From an uncultured Clostridia bacterium (GTDB taxonomy: Bacteria; Bacillota; Clostridia; UBA1381), in the NCBI GenBank assembly GCA_934462715.1, contig CAKSIJ010000009.1, positions 55,589 to 119,588 on the forward strand: DNA of 64,000 nt. Reading direction: 5' to 3'. The notes below the pieces were generated by a model, which worked only from the letters and a program-made list of their open reading frames with translations, did no database searches and was not told the origin of the DNA. Each line of letters opens with the position of its first letter. Within the stretch, counting starts at the first letter, position 1. The position numbers and the translations under genes were made by a program. Shown piece by piece: positions 8,924 through 18,394 of this stretch.

Positions 8924-11900
8924 ATGAGTAAAAAGAAAATTTTGGCGGGTCTTTTGAGTTTGACAATGGCGGCTTCGTTTGCGCCGATGAGTGTTTTGGC
9001 AGATGAAAACACGGGCAGAAGCTTTACCAATGCTTGGGGTGATGTTATTAATCAGAATAAATGTCTTTACTATGAGGATTTTGAGGGTGATACCGGTTCG
9101 GATTTTAATATTGCCGAAGATATTCAGAACAGGGGTTTTTGGCACAGTGCGATTACAGAGGTAGACGGCAATAAGGCTATGAAGTATTACATTACTCCGA
9201 ATGCAACAGTAACGGACGGAGAGGGAAACGAAACAACGGTTGAGTATAATGCGGCTGACGGAAAAAAACTGATCGATTCAAAAGAAATAATACCGAAAAC
9301 AGAAGATATTAACAATACAGGCTGGTATGAAATAGGTTACACATATTATCCCGGCAAAATGAGAGGCTTTATGTATGATCTTATGACTGTCAATCTTAAC
9401 AATAACGGGACTCCGTTTATGGCATTGGGAAGTCATAATTCAAGCTATCCGCATTGGATAACGTGGAATAAACTTCACGGATTAAAGCTTACAGATGCAA
9501 ACGTTACATGGAACGGCACAAATCCTATTGAATTTAAAGAAATCATAGATTTGAGTACGGGAAAAACAAGAATATATGTAAAATATGGAAAATCTTCATA
9601 CTATGAGATGTTTGTGCAGATGAACGGAACAACGGCAATTAAACACAGTATTACAGACTCGTCTAACGTAACTATAAAAATGTCTTGCGAAGAAAATCCT
9701 GTTACAACAGCAACAAGGATGAAATATACACCGGCAGAAGATCCGAACTTTAGAATAGATAACTTTTATGTAAGAAAACTTGAGCATGACACACCTACCG
9801 TAACATTTGACAATGACGGAGAATTAACACCGGTAAAAGTAAATTATTTTAAGCAAGCAGCAATACCGGCAAGACCTGCAAAAGACGGTTACATATTTAT
9901 CGGTTGGTACAACGGTAACACAAGAGTTGACGGAACAGACGAAAAACCTGTGACAACTTTGTCAAATGTAACAGAGGATATGACAATAACGGCAAAATGG
10001 GTTAAAAAATCGGTTGTAACCTTTGAATCAAACGGCGGTACACCGATAGACCCGATAACAACAGAAACAGGTTCAATCACATTACCCGACAGTCCGTTTA
10101 AAGAGGGTTACAGTTTTATGGGTTGGTACTATGATAACGGAACATTTGAACGGCCTTTTGACGGAACTGACGTTGCTGAAAGTGTAACCGTATATGCAAG
10201 ATGGGACGAATATCTTGTAAAAGAAGATTTTGAAAGCTACACAAGCGGTTTGTTTGATATAGATCCTGCAATTACCGCTAAAGGCTATTGGCACAGCGAT
10301 GTTGTTGATGACGGAACAGGAAATATGTATATGAAATATTATATTACACCGTCAGATAATGTAACCTTTGATTCAGCAGACGCTGCAAAGCTTATTAACA
10401 GAGAAATTCTTGCTTCAACAAAAGCTATAAATAAAAACGGTTGGTATGAGATAGGTTATACATATTATCCGAACAACATGAGAGCGTATATGGATGATAT
10501 TATGTCGGTTAATATGTCGAATAACACCAGAAACACAACTATGAAAATAGGAAGCCATAATGCAGGAACAAAGTATTATCTGAGCTGGAATAATCAACAC
10601 GGTATAAGTACAGATCCCGAAATAACATGGAACAATCCGAATCCTATAAAACTTAGGCTTATTGTTAACATGAAAAGCGGAGAAGAAAGAGTTTATGCTG
10701 AATATGCAGATAAGTCGGGAGAAACAGTAAACAAAATTTTTGGTCTTACGATTGGAAACAATGTAACTGATTCGGGAAACATACAAATAAAAATGTCCTG
10801 TTTGGAGGATCCTATAATTACAGCAACTACTACAAAAATCAATTCATGGGGCGGAACATTCGGCGCAGCAGCTGAACCAAGCTTCATGATAGACGATTTC
10901 TATGTAAAGGAACTAAACACGACAACTCCGACAGTAACATTTATAAACGGCGCAGATGTAACAACGGCAAATGCTAACTACTTCAACGAAGTAACATTAC
11001 CCGAACCTACAAAGGAAAACTTCAAATTCGTAGGCTGGTTCACCGAAAATGACGAAGCATTTACGGGAAAAAATATCGCAGGCGATGTAACCGTATATGC
11101 AAAGTGGTCAGGTACATATAATGTAACGTTCAATGCAAACGGCGGCTTGTTTGCAGACGGCAGTGAAACAAAATTGATTGATGTTGACAGCGAAACAACA
11201 GCTGAAATCCAGGAAACGCCTGCAAGAGAGGGTTACACCTTCTGCGGCTGGTTTACCGATCAATCGTGCGTGACCAAATTTACGGGAACTGTTTATGAAA
11301 ACACAACAGTATATGCAAGGTGGCAGACAACGCCGGAAATCGTATCGGTGACACCGGAAAACGGAAGTAACGGAACCGAGCTTAAACCGGAGGTTGCAAT
11401 AACCTTTGATTCGGAAATTGATGATACAACTCTGACAAAGGGCAACATCAAGGTGTTAAAGGACGGAACAGAACTTTCCGAAAGCCTTTATAACATTGCC
11501 TCAAGCCTTAACGCGCAGAGAAAGACTGTTGTTAAAATCACATTCACAACAGAACTTGAAGCTTCAAAGAAATATACAATAAAGATATCAAAGGCTGTTA
11601 AAAACCAACATTCGGAGCTTGCGGAAGATTTTACATCAAGCTTTACAACAAAATCTTTAAAGCTTAATGTTGAAAAAATCAGCGTTAAGAGCGGTGATAC
11701 CGACGTTACCGACCTTTCAGCGGTAAAGGGACAGAAAATCAAGGTAACCTTAAAGCTCACAAATGCGGCAGGAGTAGGCTACACAACAATCTACAGCTTC
11801 AGAAACGGCAATGCGCTTGTTTCGGCACATTCGCCGGAAAACACGGTTGACGGCGAAACCGTTGAATCGGAGCTTACAGTTCCCGAAAATGCACGGTCGC

Positions 11901-11971
11901 TTGATTTGATTGTTCTTGACGGCTTATCAACCTTAAAGCCGCTTACAGGCAAAACAAGCATTATCGAATAA
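8924..11971 (+). CDS. Large secreted InlB-repeat / Ig-like surface protein A1
   Basis: This 1015-residue protein has a Sec signal peptide (cleavage near VLA-DE, residue ~27) and no recognised catalytic domain. Layout: beta-sandwich unit (~33-287), two InlB-type repeats (~290-430, with GYIFIGWY and GYSFMGWYY), a second copy of the beta-sandwich (~430-664), and two more InlB-type repeats (~667-803). An SbsA-like Ig domain (~804-910, VTPENGS...ITFDSEID) and a terminal Ig-like domain follow. Both beta-sandwich copies contain the YEDFE/KEDFE, WHS, MKYYITP and GWYEIGYTYYP blocks. InlB repeats are generally adhesion or spacer modules, so it is probably a glycan-binding surface protein. The next gene encodes a close paralogue. 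No SLH or LPXTG anchor is visible. Confidence 0.75.
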   Translation: MSKKKILAGLLSLTMAASFAPMSVLADENTGRSFTNAWGDVINQNKCLYYEDFEGDTGSDFNIAEDIQNRGFWHSAITEVDGNKAMKYYITPNATVTDGEGNETTVEYNAADGKKLIDSKEIIPKTEDINNTGWYEIGYTYYPGKMRGFMYDLMTVNLNNNGTPFMALGSHNSSYPHWITWNKLHGLKLTDANVTWNGTNPIEFKEIIDLSTGKTRIYVKYGKSSYYEMFVQMNGTTAIKHSITDSSNVTIKMSCEENPVTTATRMKYTPAEDPNFRIDNFYVRKLEHDTPTVTFDNDGELTPVKVNYFKQAAIPARPAKDGYIFIGWYNGNTRVDGTDEKPVTTLSNVTEDMTITAKWVKKSVVTFESNGGTPIDPITTETGSITLPDSPFKEGYSFMGWYYDNGTFERPFDGTDVAESVTVYARWDEYLVKEDFESYTSGLFDIDPAITAKGYWHSDVVDDGTGNMYMKYYITPSDNVTFDSADAAKLINREILASTKAINKNGWYEIGYTYYPNNMRAYMDDIMSVNMSNNTRNTTMKIGSHNAGTKYYLSWNNQHGISTDPEITWNNPNPIKLRLIVNMKSGEERVYAEYADKSGETVNKIFGLTIGNNVTDSGNIQIKMSCLEDPIITATTTKINSWGGTFGAAAEPSFMIDDFYVKELNTTTPTVTFINGADVTTANANYFNEVTLPEPTKENFKFVGWFTENDEAFTGKNIAGDVTVYAKWSGTYNVTFNANGGLFADGSETKLIDVDSETTAEIQETPAREGYTFCGWFTDQSCVTKFTGTVYENTTVYARWQTTPEIVSVTPENGSNGTELKPEVAITFDSEIDDTTLTKGNIKVLKDGTELSESLYNIASSLNAQRKTVVKITFTTELEASKKYTIKISKAVKNQHSELAEDFTSSFTTKSLKLNVEKISVKSGDTDVTDLSAVKGQKIKVTLKLTNAAGVGYTTIYSFRNGNALVSAHSPENTVDGETVESELTVPENARSLDLIVLDGLSTLKPLTGKTSIIE

Positions 11972-12041
11972 TAAGGTTTAACCACCTTCGATTCATCACA
12001 AAGTGAGGATTATAAACAAACAAAAACATCATAAGCTATAT

Positions 12042-12067
12042 CGGATTGCCGCATTTGCGGCAGTCCG
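12042..12067 (+). other. Intergenic hairpin before secreted protein A2
   Basis: An 11-bp stem with one G-U pair and an ATTT loop (core TTGCCGC-ATTT-GCGGCAG) lies about 14 nt before the AGCGGAGG ribosome binding site at 12081-12088. No T-tract follows, so it is unlikely to be a simple terminator. Similar GCCGC/GCGGC hairpins precede other genes in the window. Confidence 0.5.
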
Positions 12068-12097
12068 GTAAGCGACATGAAGCGGAGGAACAAAAAA

Positions 12098-15025
12098 ATG
12101 AAATTAAAAAGAATGATGTCAGGGCTTTTGAGCCTTGTACTTGCCGCAGGTATGATACCCGGCACAATTGCATTTGCGGCTGACGATGAGTTTACAAACG
12201 CATGGGGCGATGTTATCAGAAAAGATGACTGCCTGTACTATGAAGATTTTGAAAACTATACCGGTACGGATTTTGATATTTCGTCCGATATTACAGATAA
12301 AGGATACTGGCACAGTGAGGTAACCAGTGACGGAAAAGGCGGCAGATACATGAAGTATTATGCAACGCCGAAAGAGGGAACGTTTGATGCGAATGACGGT
12401 AAAAATTTGATTCCGAACAGAGAAATAGTTCCGGCTACAACCGAAATAAATAAGGACGGTTGGTATGAAATCGGATATACATACTATCCCGATGATATGT
12501 GCGCATATATGAATAATATTATGTCGGTAAATCTGAATAACAATAATATACCGTTTTTGGCTTTGGGAAGTCATAACCAATCGTATCCGTTTTGGATAAC
12601 ATGGAAAAATCTGCACGCATTGCAGCTTACAGACCCAAAGGTTACATGGCGCAGTTCTTATCCTATCGAATTTAGAGAAATTATTGATTTGAGCACTGGT
12701 ACTACTACAATATCCGTAAGGTCATACCCGAACGGAAAAGAAAAGTTTTTCAGCAGAACGGTTGCACCTAACGGTCAGAGCGGAATAAGCCATAAAATAA
12801 CAAAATCGGCTAATGTGACAATAAAAATGTCATGTGAAGAAGATCCGATTACAACGGCAAACAGATGTAAGGGTCAATCCGGCGGAGCAAGTGACGAACC
12901 AAGCTTTATGATTGACAATTTCTATGTAAGAAAGCTGCCGAGTTATAAGGTTAAGTTTGATATGAATGACGGAAGCGGAAAAATTATTTCAGAGCAGACC
13001 GTTTCGCCGGTATCAAAGCTTACACCGCCAGAGCCGGCGAGAAACGGCTATCAGTTTGACGGCTGGTACACAGAGCCTGAATGTTTAACCGAATTTAACA
13101 AGGACGAACATACGGAGGATTTGACTGTTTACGCAAAATGGCTGAAAATCCACACGATAACCTTTGAAACCGACGGCGGCACAAAGATTGAGCCGATACA
13201 GACAGTAAGCGACACAATCGAAATGCCGAAAGATCCGATAAAATCCCGTCACGAGTTCGGCGGTTGGTTCAGTGACGAGGATTGCAGTATTCCATTTGAC
13301 GGAACAGGAATAACGGGCGATATGACGGTATATGCAAAATGGACATATGCGCATGAAATTTCCTTTGAAACTAACGGCGGAGAAGCAATCGACCCGATTT
13401 ATACCTTAAACGGAGTTGAATCCGTTCCGGACGCAGTAAGAGTCGGCTACCGCTTTGACGGTTGGTTTACGGATGAAGAGCTTACAAACAAGTTCGACTG
13501 TACAAACGTTACCGAGGATATTAAGGTATATGCGGCATGGACGAGAAAGCACGTTGTAAGTTTTGAAACTTTCGGCGGTGAACCTATTGACGTAGTTTAC
13601 ACTTTAGAAGATCTTGATGTTGATAAGCTCCCGAAAGCCGTAAAACCGGGGTTTGGCTTTGAGGGTTGGTTTACCGACAAGGATTTAACCGTAGAATTTG
13701 ACGGTAAAAACATTACTGAAGATATTATTCTTTATGCTAAATATTCAAATGTTATATATCATGAGGACTTTGAAAATAATTATGATAACGAATGGCTCAA
13801 ACAGCTTGCACCAAATAAGTGGGAACAATGGGCAGCTGAAGGATATGGCGCAGTTGAGGATAAAAAAGGAAATCATGAGTTCAGAGTTGCGGCAGAGCCG
13901 GGAAAAGTCATGAAAGTAACCTTCCCGAACGGCGGTGAGGGCTTGTATGAAATCGAATTTAAGATCAGAAGTGAAACTCCGGGTAACTTTTTAATGCAGC
14001 CGCTTATGGGACCTGTTTATAACGGAACCGTATTTGGAGGAACTTCCGTAAACGGCGGTTGGACGAATCTTAACGGCGAATATATGCATTTACAAATGCT
14101 TAAAGACGGAAGCGATCTTCAAGGATATATAACTTATAAATGGAGAATTGATACTGTAAACAAAACAACTCAAATGCTCGGTGAGTATACAAACCTTGTA
14201 AACAGAGTTATAAAAAATGTGGGAGGAAGAAGAACTTTTAAAAATGATGTAAAGGGTTTAACAGGAATAGCTCTCGGTATCGGTGTAAATTCAGACGCAA
14301 AAATGTCGGTTTATATTGATGATGTTTATGTAAGAAAAATCGAACAGCCGAAGCTTGTTTCTTCAACCCCGTCAAGCGGTGCAATCGACACCGAATTAAG
14401 ACCCGAAATCAAGCTTCTTTTTGACAGAAAGCTTGATTCGGCAACCGTTATTACAAAGAATATCACAATTTCCGATGAAAAGGGAAATGAACTGTCGGCA
14501 GACGATTACACTATGGCTGAAAATCTTGTTGACGGAAATACCGAAATAAAAATTAACCTCAAAAAGGATCTTGAATATGCAACAACTTATACAGTTAATG
14601 TTGCTTCCGATTTGAAGGATACGGACGGCTATTTTTTGGCAAACAGCTATATGGTTGAATTTACAACAAAGCCGATAAGATACGAGGTAACTCCGAGTCT
14701 TGTTGATAAGAACGGTGATGAGGTAAAGGATATTACCATATTTAAGGAAAAGCCGGTAACTGCTAAATTGTATGTAAGAAACTTTGCCGGCGGTGAAAGC
14801 GATAATCTTTTTGTTTCCGCAGCATTGGTTGACGAGGCAACGGGCAGACAGCTTGCTTATTCCTTTGAGGAGGTAACTCTCGCAAAGGGTGAGGGCAAGG
14901 AGGTATTGAACGCAGAGTTCCAAATCCCCGAGAGTGTGACCGAAAATTATAAAGTTCACTACTATGTGTGGAACAGCAGGGGCGAAAGAAAGGCTATGAC
15001 AGACAGCTGCGTTCTGCCACAATAA
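12098..15025 (+). CDS. Large secreted InlB-repeat / Ig-like surface protein A2
   Basis: The start at 12098 is preferred to an in-frame ATG at 12077 because GCGGAGGAA lies directly upstream of it. The 975-residue product has a signal peptide ending near AFA (27). It begins with the same beta-sandwich as protein A1 (FTNAWGDVI, YEDFENYTG, GWYEIGYTYYPDDM; ~32-285), then four InlB-type repeats (~283-549). A different beta-sandwich follows (~553-748), then an SbsA-like Ig domain (~750-858) and a terminal Ig-like domain with KVHYYVWNSRGERKAM. It is clearly a diverged tandem duplicate of the preceding gene in its first half, with a swapped middle. The role is probably polysaccharide binding at the surface. 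Both genes lie inside the ABC transporter operon. Confidence 0.75.
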   Translation: MKLKRMMSGLLSLVLAAGMIPGTIAFAADDEFTNAWGDVIRKDDCLYYEDFENYTGTDFDISSDITDKGYWHSEVTSDGKGGRYMKYYATPKEGTFDANDGKNLIPNREIVPATTEINKDGWYEIGYTYYPDDMCAYMNNIMSVNLNNNNIPFLALGSHNQSYPFWITWKNLHALQLTDPKVTWRSSYPIEFREIIDLSTGTTTISVRSYPNGKEKFFSRTVAPNGQSGISHKITKSANVTIKMSCEEDPITTANRCKGQSGGASDEPSFMIDNFYVRKLPSYKVKFDMNDGSGKIISEQTVSPVSKLTPPEPARNGYQFDGWYTEPECLTEFNKDEHTEDLTVYAKWLKIHTITFETDGGTKIEPIQTVSDTIEMPKDPIKSRHEFGGWFSDEDCSIPFDGTGITGDMTVYAKWTYAHEISFETNGGEAIDPIYTLNGVESVPDAVRVGYRFDGWFTDEELTNKFDCTNVTEDIKVYAAWTRKHVVSFETFGGEPIDVVYTLEDLDVDKLPKAVKPGFGFEGWFTDKDLTVEFDGKNITEDIILYAKYSNVIYHEDFENNYDNEWLKQLAPNKWEQWAAEGYGAVEDKKGNHEFRVAAEPGKVMKVTFPNGGEGLYEIEFKIRSETPGNFLMQPLMGPVYNGTVFGGTSVNGGWTNLNGEYMHLQMLKDGSDLQGYITYKWRIDTVNKTTQMLGEYTNLVNRVIKNVGGRRTFKNDVKGLTGIALGIGVNSDAKMSVYIDDVYVRKIEQPKLVSSTPSSGAIDTELRPEIKLLFDRKLDSATVITKNITISDEKGNELSADDYTMAENLVDGNTEIKINLKKDLEYATTYTVNVASDLKDTDGYFLANSYMVEFTTKPIRYEVTPSLVDKNGDEVKDITIFKEKPVTAKLYVRNFAGGESDNLFVSAALVDEATGRQLAYSFEEVTLAKGEGKEVLNAEFQIPESVTENYKVHYYVWNSRGERKAMTDSCVLPQ

Positions 15026-15041
15026 TGAGGTGATTAATTAA

Positions 15042-15986
15042 ATGAAAACACAAACATCAACAGGGGTTGCAAAAAAGAAGAAAAAGCAAATAAATTGGAG
15101 CTTGGTAGAGCTGTGGAGCATGACAATTATACCGATTTTGTGTATCGTGGTTTTCTGCTATCTGCCGATGTTCGGTATCATCATAGCGTTTAAGGACTAC
15201 AGATACGCACAGGGTATTTTCGGGAGTAAATGGTGCGGTTTGGAGAATTTCAGAGTGTTTCTGGGTTCGACGGAATTTATTCATGTAATATGGAACACCG
15301 TAAAAATGAACGTCATTATGATTGTTGTGGATAATGCGGCGGCAATTTTGCTTGCGGTTTTGCTCTACAATCTGCACAGCCGAACAGCTACAAAGGTTTA
15401 TCAGACAGCGCTCATAACTCCGAACTTCCTTTCGTGGGTTATAGTTGCCTACATGGTTTTCGCATTTTTAAGCCCGACTAACGGTTTTTTGAACAAGATT
15501 ATCGAATCAATGGGCGGAACGAGCATTGACTGGTACTCCACTCCGGGCGCATGGCCGTATATTCTGACGATTGCAAGCGTGTGGAAAGGCTTCGGAATGG
15601 GAAGTATTCTCTACTATGCCGCACTTATGGGCATAAGCCCCGAGCTTTTTGAAGCCGTTGACATTGACGGCGGCAAAAGATGGCACAAGGTAAGATACAT
15701 AATGCTCCCCGAGCTTGTTCCGATTATCTGTATCAAGCTGATATTTGCGGTAGGCGGTATCTTCGGCGGAGATTTCGGTCTGTTCTATCAGGTACCGAGA
15801 AACGTCGGTGCACTTTATTCGACTACGGATATTATCCCCACGTACATCTTCCGAATGATGCGTGTTCAGGGTGAAATGGGTATTTCGTCTGCGGCAGGTC
15901 TGCTGCAATCGGTGGTTGCATTCTTCCTCGTTATCGGCACCAATGCGCTGGTTAAGAAGATCGACCCCGAAAGAAGCTTATTCTAA
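15042..15986 (+). CDS. Sugar ABC transporter permease, LplB type, locus A
   Basis: This 314-residue inner-membrane permease has about six transmembrane helices and a charged N-terminus. The EAA loop reads FEAVDIDGGKRWHKV followed by MLPEL, the surface that docks the ATPase. The FGIIIAFKDY-like motif after the first helix and the closing LVKKIDPERSLF are typical of LplB/YtcP-like permeases that move oligosaccharides. It pairs with the second permease 22 nt downstream. No ATPase gene is present in the window, so a shared MsmX/MsiK-type ATPase elsewhere is expected. Confidence 0.92.
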   Translation: MKTQTSTGVAKKKKKQINWSLVELWSMTIIPILCIVVFCYLPMFGIIIAFKDYRYAQGIFGSKWCGLENFRVFLGSTEFIHVIWNTVKMNVIMIVVDNAAAILLAVLLYNLHSRTATKVYQTALITPNFLSWVIVAYMVFAFLSPTNGFLNKIIESMGGTSIDWYSTPGAWPYILTIASVWKGFGMGSILYYAALMGISPELFEAVDIDGGKRWHKVRYIMLPELVPIICIKLIFAVGGIFGGDFGLFYQVPRNVGALYSTTDIIPTYIFRMMRVQGEMGISSAAGLLQSVVAFFLVIGTNALVKKIDPERSLF

Positions 15987-16007
15987 AGAAAGGAAACGTG
16001 ATTTAAT

Positions 16008-16895
16008 ATGGGTATGAAAAAACAAAACATGATTGGTCAGATTATTTTAAACGCACTGTTTATAGTCATGGCTGTTGCGGTTATAATTCCGTTTATAATT
16101 CTTGTGAGCGTTTCCTTGTCAAACGAAACCGATATTTCCTATTTCGGCTACAGGCTGATTCCGAAACAAATCGATCTGACGGCGTACAGATACGTTTTCA
16201 AGCATCCGAAAACAATACTTGACGCATACAAGGTTACGGCAATTTTCTCGTTTGTTTCGATGATATTGAATACGGTGGTAACATCACTGTTTGCTTATCC
16301 GCTTTCGAGAAAGATTTTTAAGCAGAGAAACAAGCTTTCACTGTTCATGTACTTTACAACAATGTTCAGCGGCGGTCTTGTTCCGACATATATACTGATA
16401 ACTCAGTATCTGCACCTTGCCAATACTATTTGGGTGTATATTATTCCGGGTATGTTCGGCGTGTGGGGCGCATTCGTTATGAGAACGTTCTTTAACGGTC
16501 TGCCTGACTCTCTGATAGAATCGGCATATATGGACGGCGCAGGGGAGTACCGAATACTTTTTCAGATTGTATATCCGCTGTCTACTCCGGTTCTCGCAAC
16601 AATGGCGGTCGGAACATTCCTCGGAAAGTGGAACGACTGGAATACCTCAATGCTTTACATTGATGACAGTAAGCTCTATAGCTTGCAGTATATGCTTCAG
16701 AGAATTATTCAGAACCTCACTCTTTTGCAGAATAACGAGGAGGCGGCAATGCTCTTTTCCGACGCGGCGGAAGTGCCTGCCGAAACCGTCAGAATGGCAA
16801 TGGCGGTTGTCGTTGCCGGACCGATACTCTTTGTATTTCCGTTTTTCCAGAAATACTTCACCAAAGGTATGGTAATGGGAAGTGTCAAGGGTTGA
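16008..16895 (+). CDS. Sugar ABC transporter permease, LplC type, locus A
   Basis: This 295-residue protein with six predicted membrane helices is the second half of the permease pair. Its EAA loop is IESAYMDGAGEYRILF, and it ends FFQKYFTKGMVMGSVKG, the usual tail of this subfamily. It follows the first permease in the same operon and precedes the binding-protein gene by 56 nt. The order permease, permease, binding protein is repeated in locus B with clear similarity, so the two transporters are paralogous. Substrate is inferred only from context as an oligosaccharide. Confidence 0.92.
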   Translation: MGMKKQNMIGQIILNALFIVMAVAVIIPFIILVSVSLSNETDISYFGYRLIPKQIDLTAYRYVFKHPKTILDAYKVTAIFSFVSMILNTVVTSLFAYPLSRKIFKQRNKLSLFMYFTTMFSGGLVPTYILITQYLHLANTIWVYIIPGMFGVWGAFVMRTFFNGLPDSLIESAYMDGAGEYRILFQIVYPLSTPVLATMAVGTFLGKWNDWNTSMLYIDDSKLYSLQYMLQRIIQNLTLLQNNEEAAMLFSDAAEVPAETVRMAMAVVVAGPILFVFPFFQKYFTKGMVMGSVKG

Positions 16896-16951
16896 TTTAC
16901 AGAAAACAAAAATATCTACAACAATTAATAAAGAAAGAAGGAATTTAAGAA

Positions 16952-18382
16952 ATGAAGAACTTTAAAAGAATCACAGCTTTAGCACTGGCGGCGGCGAGCA
17001 TGACAACGCTTTGCGCCTGCGGCGGAAAGAAAGCAAGCAATGATGGAGTTGACACACTCGTTTGGTGCTTGCCGGCGAACGATATAAGCGACAAGGCTGC
17101 AGTTATCGAGGAAATCAACAAAATCACGGTTCCCGAAATCGGCGCAAAGGTTGAAATTCAGGAATACGATTTTGGTACATACACCGAAAAAATGAGAATG
17201 AAGATGGCCTCGGGTGACGATACCTTTGATTTGATGTTTGTAGGCTATCTGAACAACTACAATGACGCCGTAAAGAACGGAGTTTTAGCGCCTTTGAACA
17301 AGCTCATGGAGGAAAATGCGCCGGAATTGAAGACGGCAATCGATGACTATGTTTGGACAGACGCAATAAAGAGTGACGGAGAAATATATGCCGTTCCGAA
17401 TACGCAGATTATGTCAACACAGTATTCGTTCGGTATTTTAAAGAGCCTTGCCGAAAAATACGGCTGGACAAAAACCGAAATTGAAAAGCCTGAGGAACTG
17501 GAGGAATTTTTGGCAAAGGTTAAAGCCGGAGAGCCTGACATTTATCCTTACAGACCGAATTACGGCTTGACTATGTGGACAACAAGATATTCCGGACTTG
17601 CCGGCGGTACTGCTATAGATGAGGAGAGCGAGGATAATACCTTAAAATTTATGAGAGAAACACCCGAGTATCTGCAAGGCGTAGATACAATGAGAGATTG
17701 GTTCAAAAAGGGTTATATCAGACAGGACGTTGCCTCGGTCGGTGATGACAACACAGACTTTAACGCAAACAGATACGCAGTTTATAACTCAACATGGAAA
17801 CCGGGACAGGAAACTCTTTATCCTCAGTATATGTACGTTAAAATCGGAACTCCGAGAATCGGCAACGGCGCATCTCTGTCAACAATGACCGGTATCAGCC
17901 ACAAGAGCAAGCACAAGGAAAAGGCAATTAAGCTTATTTATCTGATGAACACAAACAAGGAGCTTTATAATCTTATGTCGCTCGGTATTAAAGATAAGCA
18001 CTATACCGTAGACGAAAGCACAGGCAAATATAAAGCTATTGAGGACAGTGGATATTCTATCCAGGGTTGGATTATCGGCAACCAGTTCAATGCTTTGATT
18101 GCATATAACCAGGACGATGATGTTTGGGAACAGACTCAAAAGCTTAACAGAGAATCAAAGGAATCAAGAATCAGAGGTTTCTCTTACAGTAATGCCAACG
18201 TTAAGCCGGAGCTTTCATCGATAAGTGCGGTAACGGGCGAATACGGCGGTCCGAACAACGGTTCTATGGATAAGAGTGAATATTGGGATACAATGGTTAA
18301 AAGACTTAAGGACGTAGGAGAAGATAAGGTGCTTGCTGATACGCAAAAACAGATTGATGAATTTTTTGCGAATAAAAAATAA
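16952..18382 (+). CDS. Sugar ABC transporter substrate-binding lipoprotein (DUF3502 type), locus A copy 2
   Basis: This 476-residue lipoprotein has lipobox LCAC (Cys23). Its layout matches the binding protein at 7437 and the one in locus B: an early AVIEEINKI helix, KMRMKMASGD, and a GEIYAVPNTQI motif. A late MDKSEYWDTM segment then precedes the closing helix KQIDEFFANKK. It should capture the transported oligosaccharide and deliver it to the adjacent permeases. Because it directly follows them, it is the more likely partner; the binding protein at 7437 may have a different ligand or serve sensing. Confidence 0.9.
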   Translation: MKNFKRITALALAAASMTTLCACGGKKASNDGVDTLVWCLPANDISDKAAVIEEINKITVPEIGAKVEIQEYDFGTYTEKMRMKMASGDDTFDLMFVGYLNNYNDAVKNGVLAPLNKLMEENAPELKTAIDDYVWTDAIKSDGEIYAVPNTQIMSTQYSFGILKSLAEKYGWTKTEIEKPEELEEFLAKVKAGEPDIYPYRPNYGLTMWTTRYSGLAGGTAIDEESEDNTLKFMRETPEYLQGVDTMRDWFKKGYIRQDVASVGDDNTDFNANRYAVYNSTWKPGQETLYPQYMYVKIGTPRIGNGASLSTMTGISHKSKHKEKAIKLIYLMNTNKELYNLMSLGIKDKHYTVDESTGKYKAIEDSGYSIQGWIIGNQFNALIAYNQDDDVWEQTQKLNRESKESRIRGFSYSNANVKPELSSISAVTGEYGGPNNGSMDKSEYWDTMVKRLKDVGEDKVLADTQKQIDEFFANKK

Positions 18383-18394
18383 AGGAGAATCCCT

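Noticed and set aside
8924..15025. InlB repeats as evidence of an internalin-type pathogen adhesin
   Set aside because: No leucine-rich repeats or sortase motif are present; the repeats are widespread in harmless Firmicutes and the context is glycan uptake.
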